Source of the DNA: DATJWY01 sp035500775
Lineage (GTDB): Bacteria; Pseudomonadota; Alphaproteobacteria; Acetobacterales; Acetobacteraceae
Length of the DNA: 10,879 nt
NCBI GenBank assembly: GCA_035500775.1
Contig: DATJWY010000119.1
Coordinates: 1 to 10,879, forward strand
Direction: 5' to 3'
Shown one piece after another: positions 6,984 through 10,879 of the stretch (its first letter is position 1; every line of letters begins with the position of its first letter). The notes beneath the pieces are model-generated. The model had not been told where the DNA came from and ran no database searches. It saw nothing but the letters and a program-made list of their open reading frames with translations. The position numbers and the translations under genes are program-made.

Positions 6984-7012
6984 ATTATTCTTGTACGTTA
7001 CAAAAAGTTGAA
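6984..7012 (-). promoter_or_regulatory. Possible promoter with an operator-like dyad
   Basis: On the minus strand TTCAAC (7012-7007) and AATAAT (6989-6984) are spaced by 17 bases. The spacer holds the perfect dyad TTGTA-ACG-TACAA (7003-6991). This AT-rich island stands out in GC-rich surroundings and lies about 155 bases before the glycosyltransferase start. The -35 box is a poor match, so this is a tentative call. Confidence 0.25.
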
Positions 7013-7362
7013 TCCAACCCGCCGCATTCAAGCTCGGCCCGGTGAAGCGGCTCCACCGCTCAATGACATTGCGGCCGTTTCGGGCGATCTGCCGAAGCCA
7101 GGCCCGGATGGCTTCAGCTAACCGCAATTCTTGTCCGGCAATCCCCACCCCCTGGGTGTCGCGGTCACCCGGCGGGCATTCTTGGCCAATGCGCGCGGCA
7201 TAGGGCGCGGCGGCCTGGCGATTGCCGACACGATCGCCAGTGTGTCATGGCTTCCATTCAATCAGAGCATGGGCCGTGTCGGATTTCTGGTGACGCCGTC
7301 GGCCGGCCAGATGGCGGTCCACGCCATCCCCACGCGCGACTCTGCGCGCCGACCGATCAATC

Positions 7363-7557
7363 ATGTGTCTACAGAGACGCCTCCAGGAGAGCCCACCACT
7401 TGAGCCAGGGGCTCGCCCGGGCATTGTCACGGTATCGGCGTCTGATCCGGCGGAAAGCCGGGCGCCGCCCGCGCCGGCAAGCCCGGCACCCGCGCCGGTT
7501 GTTGCCCCGCCCCCGCGCGCCATGCGATCCTGGGCCGACCATCAGGATATCAGGTGA
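7363..7557 (+). CDS. Possible small or remnant ORF, Pro/Ala-rich, just before manC
   Basis: A 64-codon frame in the same direction and phase as manC, stopping 3 bases before its ATG. Its second half is a Pro/Ala repeat-like linker (for example APPAPASPAPAPVVAPPPR) followed by a short polar tail. Such linkers occur in periplasmic envelope proteins, so this could be the 3' remnant of a longer gene. It could equally be a chance opening in GC-rich DNA. No ribosome binding site precedes ATG 7363, and no family is recognised. Confidence 0.18.
   Translation: MCLQRRLQESPPLEPGARPGIVTVSASDPAESRAPPAPASPAPAPVVAPPPRAMRSWADHQDIR
7551..7555 (+). promoter_or_regulatory. Ribosome binding site of manC
   Basis: CAGGT at 7551-7555 provides an AGG core about 6 bases before the ATG at 7561. 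It supports this start, which yields the expected N-terminal extension ahead of the nucleotide-binding loop. Confidence 0.5.
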
Positions 7558-7560
7558 TCC

Positions 7561-9045
7561 ATGTCGGCTCCCGTCGTGCAGGACTGGCTCAAAGGCGCGC
7601 ACGCGGGCCCCCGCCCCGGCCGCGTGGTGCCGGTCATCCTCTCCGGGGGCAGCGGAACCCGGCTCTGGCCGGTCTCGCGGGAGACCTTTCCCAAGCAATT
7701 CTGGCCCCTGACCTCCGACCGCACGCTGATCCAGGAAACCGTGCTGCGCGCCACCGGCGAGGGCTTCGCCCCGCCCGTCGTGGTGTGCAACCAGGCGCAC
7801 CGCTTCATCATCGCCGAGCAGCTCCGGCAGGCGGGCATCGAGGATGCGCGCATCGTGCTGGAGCCGGCGGGGCGCAACTCCGCCCCCGCCGTCGCCGCGG
7901 CGGCCTTGCTGGTGGCGCAGGAAGATCCGCAAGCCGTGCTCTGGATCATGGCGGCGGACGCGGCCATCACCCGGCCCGAGGCGCTCGCCCCGGCGCTGGA
8001 CCCGGCCGTGGCGGCGGCGCGCAGGGGCCGCTTCGTCACCTTCGGCATCACCCCCGTCAGGCCGGAAACCGGCTACGGCTATATCGAGGCCGGCGCCCCC
8101 CTCCCCGACGTGGCGGGCGCCCATGACCTCATCCGCTTCATCGAGAAGCCGGACGCGGCGCTCGCCGGCGAACTGATCCAGTCCGGCCGGCATCTGTGGA
8201 ATTCCGGCATGTTCGTCTTCACGGCGGAGACGATCATCGAGGAGATGCAGCAATATGCCCCGGCCGTGCTCGCCGCCACGCGGCGCGCGGTGGAAGCGCG
8301 CACCGGCGACCTGACCTTCATCCGGCTGGATCCCGAGGCGTTCAGCGCCAACCCGAATATCAGCCTCGACTACGCCGTCGCCGAGCAGACCACGCGCGCC
8401 GCGGTGGTGCCCGCCGATCTCGGCTGGTCCGACGTCGGCAGCTGGCAGGCGCTCTGGGAGATCGGCGCCAAGGACCGCGCCGGCAACGTCGTGCAGGCAG
8501 CCGAGGGCGGCAAGGTGCTGCTGGAGGGCGCGGAGGATTGCTTCGTCCGCAGCGAGGGCATTGTCACGGCCATCGCCGGCCTCAAGGACGCGGTGCTGGT
8601 GGTGACCCGGGACGCGGTGCTCGCCATGCACCGGGACCGCGCCCAGGATGTCAAAACCATCGTCAGCCGGCTCCAGCGAGAGGGGCGACCGGAGGCGACG
8701 AGCCACAACCGGATCTACCGCCCCTGGGGCTCTTACGAGCGCCTGACGGCCGGCGACCGCTTCCAGGTCAAGCGCATCCTGGTCAAGCCGGGCGAAAAAC
8801 TCTCGTTGCAGAAGCACTATCACCGCGCCGAGCACTGGGTGGTGGTGGCCGGCACGGCGATGGTCACGCGGGATGGCGAACAGGTGCTGCTGCGGGAGAA
8901 TGAGAGCATCTACCTGCCGCTCGGCTGCGTGCACCGGCTGGAAAACCCCGGCCGCATCCCGCTCGTGCTGATCGAGGTGCAGTCCGGCGCCTATGTCGGC
9001 GAGGACGACATCGTGCGGTTCGAGGACACGTACGGCCGCCCCTGA
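7561..9045 (+). CDS. manC: Mannose-1-phosphate guanylyltransferase / mannose-6-phosphate isomerase
   Basis: Bifunctional type II enzyme making GDP-mannose (mannose-1-P + GTP) and interconverting fructose-6-P and mannose-6-P. It supplies mannose and, through GDP-mannose, fucose or rhamnose units for exopolysaccharide, capsule or O-antigen. The product is 494 aa, near the usual 470-480 plus a short N-terminal extension. The pyrophosphorylase domain (about 22-350) has GGSGTRLWP (29-37), the KQF motif (45-47), FIEKP (193-197) and WNSGMF (213-218). The C-terminal cupin isomerase domain (about 383-494) has RPWGSYE (387-393), QKHYHRAEHW (417-426) with the metal-binding His cluster, GTA (431-433) and the terminal YGR. 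One oddity is that the usual PADH motif of the family is read here as AADA (131-134), lacking the His. The gene is much more GC-rich than the inositol and lpt genes. Its 3' end overlaps the convergent ATP-grasp gene by 55 bp. Confidence 0.95.
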   Translation: MSAPVVQDWLKGAHAGPRPGRVVPVILSGGSGTRLWPVSRETFPKQFWPLTSDRTLIQETVLRATGEGFAPPVVVCNQAHRFIIAEQLRQAGIEDARIVLEPAGRNSAPAVAAAALLVAQEDPQAVLWIMAADAAITRPEALAPALDPAVAAARRGRFVTFGITPVRPETGYGYIEAGAPLPDVAGAHDLIRFIEKPDAALAGELIQSGRHLWNSGMFVFTAETIIEEMQQYAPAVLAATRRAVEARTGDLTFIRLDPEAFSANPNISLDYAVAEQTTRAAVVPADLGWSDVGSWQALWEIGAKDRAGNVVQAAEGGKVLLEGAEDCFVRSEGIVTAIAGLKDAVLVVTRDAVLAMHRDRAQDVKTIVSRLQREGRPEATSHNRIYRPWGSYERLTAGDRFQVKRILVKPGEKLSLQKHYHRAEHWVVVAGTAMVTRDGEQVLLRENESIYLPLGCVHRLENPGRIPLVLIEVQSGAYVGEDDIVRFEDTYGRP

Positions 9046-10346
9046 GCCGCCAGCGGGACCGGCGCCCGGTCATCATCCCCGGGTGCCGCCGCCGGCCAGC
9101 CGCCTTCCCTCACCCGCCCGGCCAGGAACGCCCCGAACGCCGCGAACACGCGCCGCATCTGCGCCGCCTTGTAGGGGAACAGGTCGGGCGGATCGATCAG
9201 GTGGATGATCGCCGCCACATCCGCCTCGAACAGCAGCAGCCGCCCATCCGGCGCCTCGGCGCAATCGATGACGAAATAGTCCAGCCCGACCCGCTCGCAG
9301 AGCGCCGCGAAGGCCCGCCGGTGCCGCGCCGCGAAGCCGGCATCGAATTCCGCCATCGCCCGCGCCTCATCCTCCCGCTTGGCGGCGCTCTCGGTCATCC
9401 CGGCATTGAGGTAATGCACCATCCAATGCGACGAGACGGCCATGTGGCACAGGAACGGGCGGCCGCCGATGAACGCCACCCGGTATTTGCGGAACAGCCC
9501 GTCGGCGCTCCGGTAGTCGATGAAGCAGGAGACGAAGAAGCGCGACGCCGCTTCCCGCTCCAGATAATGCGTGAGTGCCGCCGCATCGGCGATCCGCGCC
9601 AGCCCCTCCCCGGCATGGCTTCCCTCCGGCCGCACGAGCACCGGACCGGCCGCGCCCGGCAACAGCCCGTCCAACCCGCCGTGTGCCATGGCGGCGAGCA
9701 GATCCTCCCGGCCGCGCGGCGCGAGCGGCGGCGCGAGCACGCCTTGCAGCCCGGCGCAGGCCTCAGTCAGCTCCGCGCGGCCCAGGCCGGGCACCCGGAC
9801 CGGATCGTTCACCACCGGCCGCGGCCAGCGGCGGAACAGCGGCGCCAGCCGGCGCAGCGTGGCGCGGTCGCTCTCGCTCACGGCGAAGATCGCCAGATCA
9901 TGATCCGGCACGCAGGCAGGCAGCGCCTGACCGGGCCGCACGAACAGCAGATCGAGCCGCACATCGAGATGCGCGGTGATGAAATCGAGCGGAATGTTCA
10001 CCTGCAAATCGCCGGGCGCCACCAGCGCCAGCACCCGGAGCGGCGCCGACCCGGTGGGTGAGGCCACGCGGTAGATCTGGCAGGCCTCCAGCGCCGCGCC
10101 TTGCAGCGCGAGGCCAGCCTCCCGCCGGAAGCCAAGGAAGCAGAGCGTGGCGACATCCAGGGCAGCGCCGACCACCTGTTCCGGCGTCTCGGGCCCTGCG
10201 GAAACCTGGCGGATCAGCTCTTCCGGCCGTTGCCCGGCATAGACCAGGGCGGACAACGCCGCGACCCCATGGATCAGCGGCGGGGCGAGCGCCTCGGACA
10301 GAATCGGAATGGCCTCGTCGCCGCCAAGGGTCACGCTCTTGCTCAT
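8991..10346 (-). CDS. ATP-grasp superfamily protein of unknown substrate
   Basis: The 451-aa product has a C-terminal half that reads as an ATP-grasp ligase. VLVRPEGSHAGEGL (236-249) resembles the ATP-binding loop, YRSADGLFRKYRVAFIG (278-294) and HMAVSSHW (301-308) the middle strand region, and DYFVIDCAE then LLFEADVAA (356-364, 371-379) the metal-binding end with D361, E374 and D376. ATP-grasp enzymes join a carboxylate to an amine or thiol through an acyl phosphate. The substrate here is not evident. Residues 1-100 are Ala/Leu-rich and helical. Residues about 103-230 look like the alpha/beta pre-ATP-grasp domain. There is no signal peptide. ATG 10346 follows a strong G-rich Shine-Dalgarno with GGAG 3-4 bases before the start, which fixes it. 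Codon use is very GC-rich, like manC. The last 18 residues overlap the manC 3' end on the other strand and look poorly conserved. Confidence 0.75.
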   Translation of the reverse strand: MSKSVTLGGDEAIPILSEALAPPLIHGVAALSALVYAGQRPEELIRQVSAGPETPEQVVGAALDVATLCFLGFRREAGLALQGAALEACQIYRVASPTGSAPLRVLALVAPGDLQVNIPLDFITAHLDVRLDLLFVRPGQALPACVPDHDLAIFAVSESDRATLRRLAPLFRRWPRPVVNDPVRVPGLGRAELTEACAGLQGVLAPPLAPRGREDLLAAMAHGGLDGLLPGAAGPVLVRPEGSHAGEGLARIADAAALTHYLEREAASRFFVSCFIDYRSADGLFRKYRVAFIGGRPFLCHMAVSSHWMVHYLNAGMTESAAKREDEARAMAEFDAGFAARHRRAFAALCERVGLDYFVIDCAEAPDGRLLLFEADVAAIIHLIDPPDLFPYKAAQMRRVFAAFGAFLAGRVREGGWPAAAPGDDDRAPVPLAAQGRPYVSSNRTMSSSPT

Positions 10347-10353
10347 CTACTCC

Positions 10354-10370
10354 CCCCTGCTTTTCAGGGG
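10354..10370 (-). promoter_or_regulatory. Hairpin abutting the ATP-grasp ribosome binding site
   Basis: CCCCTG (10354-10359) and CAGGGG (10365-10370) form a perfect 6-bp stem with a 5-base loop. On the minus strand this hairpin directly precedes and partly includes the G-run of the Shine-Dalgarno of the gene starting at 10346, so it could modulate its translation. A second 6-bp hairpin (GGCATC/GATGCC, 10418-10433) lies further upstream. Neither has a T-run. Confidence 0.3.
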
Positions 10371-10434
10371 CGGCCTACAATCCCACGGACGCCCTGATCT
10401 CCGTCGGGGATAAGGCTGGCATCTGAAGATGCCG

Positions 10435-10740
10435 CTAACAGGCAGGGGAAAATAACCAACCCGGCAAAAGCCCCCGGAAGTGAGCCCCATAGGCATTAAG
10501 ATTGGCTCTGGACCCGGCTCGGGGTGGTGCGATCGTGCCCTCGGTCAGTCTCACGCTGGTGCGGAAGCCGGGCGGCGGCGGGGGCAACTCTAGTGCCTCC
10601 AGGGTGCAGGCGGTCAGGTTGCCCGGCATGATGCGCCACTCAAGCTGTGCGATCAGCAGCCGTCCCTCCGGCGCGAGCAGACGGCGCGCTTCCGTCGCTG
10701 CCCGTGCGGGGTCTAGCCGGTGCCAGCAACTGGCGGCCAC
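10435..10740 (-). pseudogene. Fragment of a class I SAM-dependent methyltransferase
   Basis: The translated stretch has the look of the central part of a UbiE-type methyltransferase. ASCWHRLDPARAATEARR, followed by LLAPEGRLLIAQLEW and then MPGN, corresponds to the post-motif-II block 'WHxxD..RA..E..RvL.pGGrL.i'. The N-terminal SAM-binding glycine motif is missing. Upstream on the minus strand an in-frame TGA lies at about 10764-10762, and the preceding sequence makes no family sense. The C-terminal part after about residue 50 runs into Pro-rich sequence and stops early. About 100 aa remain from a family usually 200-260 aa long. The GTG at 10740 is not a credible start. I read it as a decayed, 5'-truncated gene. 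A frameshift or a genuine short protein are less likely. Confidence 0.5.
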
Positions 10741-10812
10741 CCCCTGCCCACCTCGGCCGGATCACATTTCCGATTTCACACACTTGCATGTTGCGCGCCG
10801 GTGGAGCGCCCC

Positions 10813-10863
10813 CAAAAGTGCCGCCTCCCAAAAAGTGCCGTCTTCCAAAAAGAAGAGGCGCCT
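10813..10863. repeat. Tandem repeat, period 17 bp, three copies
   Basis: Copies start at 10813, 10830 and 10847. The first two share AAAAGTGCCG followed by CCTCC or TCTTCC. The third keeps the A-run but diverges afterwards (AAAAAGAAGAGGCGCCT). Short repeated binding sites like these occur at the ends of some insertion sequences (IS21-type elements carry multiple terminal repeats). The adjacent truncated methyltransferase would fit an insertion boundary. No transposase gene is visible before the window ends. Confidence 0.4.
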
Positions 10864-10879
10864 AGACATGACGGTTTAT

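Larger units (their letters stand above)
6830..7560. other. Long stretch with no firm gene, at a composition boundary
   Basis: About 730 bp between the divergent glycosyltransferase and manC. It holds a candidate minus-strand promoter (6984-7012), a short stretch on the minus strand whose translation contains RNVIER (near 7080-7050, weakly like an IS5-type transposase tail) and a Pro/Ala-rich frame ending just before manC. None is convincing as an intact gene. The G+C content rises clearly from left to right across this stretch. Confidence 0.45.

Noticed and set aside
6939..7148. Minus-strand frame containing RNVIER, resembling the C-terminal part of IS5-type transposases
   Set aside because: Only one short motif matches, and the flanking residues do not continue the transposase pattern; too weak to call a transposase remnant.
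7131..7403. Plus-strand frame with TRRAFLANA near its start, like a twin-arginine signal
   Set aside because: No hydrophobic segment follows at the proper place, the product has no recognisable domain, and no ribosome binding site is seen.
1..10879. CRISPR array
   Set aside because: No regularly spaced repeats of 25-40 bp with unique spacers; the only tandem repeat (10813-10863) has a 17-bp period and no spacers.

Overview
The window reads as chromosomal DNA of a Gram-negative bacterium, most likely a proteobacterium. It carries the paired lipopolysaccharide-export permeases LptF and LptG, whose motifs resemble those of beta/gamma-proteobacteria, and a fused mannose-1-phosphate guanylyltransferase/mannose-6-phosphate isomerase of the type used for surface polysaccharides. 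I cannot assign a genus. Base composition is uneven. The left two thirds is moderately GC-rich (32 of 60 bases at 4801-4860), while the manC/ATP-grasp part on the right is very GC-rich (42 of 60 at 8041-8100).

Layout: 1-293 is a leader region with inverted repeats and no convincing gene. lptF (294-1382) and lptG (1437-2516) run rightward. Facing them, with only 13 bp between the stop codons, is a leftward three-gene operon, in transcription order ino1 (5343-4195), an inositol-1-phosphate cytidylyltransferase-like gene (4198-3482, ATGA overlap with ino1) and a CDP-alcohol phosphatidyltransferase (3426-2530). Upstream of ino1 (5344-5860) is a gene-free, hairpin-rich stretch with a clear intrinsic terminator on the minus strand at 5437-5471. 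It is either an attenuated leader of the inositol operon or a small RNA gene. Next comes a leftward DXD glycosyltransferase (6829-5861), then about 730 bp without a firm gene (6830-7560), where composition shifts.

On the right, manC (7561-9045, plus) converges on and overlaps by 55 bp a leftward ATP-grasp-like gene of unknown substrate (10346-8991). After that lies a decayed methyltransferase fragment (10740-10435) and a 17-bp-period tandem repeat near the right end (10813-10863) that may be a mobile-element end.

The biologically most interesting part is the inositol operon. Ino1 makes inositol-1-phosphate from glucose-6-phosphate, the cytidylyltransferase would activate it to CDP-inositol, and the membrane CDP-alcohol phosphotransferase would pass phosphoinositol to an acceptor. 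This is the logic of the archaeal/thermophile di-myo-inositol-phosphate route (a fused IPCT/DIPPS enzyme in Archaeoglobus), here as separate genes in a proteobacterium-like genome. The acceptor (inositol phosphate, glycerol, or a lipid) cannot be read from the sequence. The glycosyltransferase and manC fit a cell-surface polysaccharide role. Together with LptFG this makes the window largely envelope-related, though a single shared pathway is inference only.
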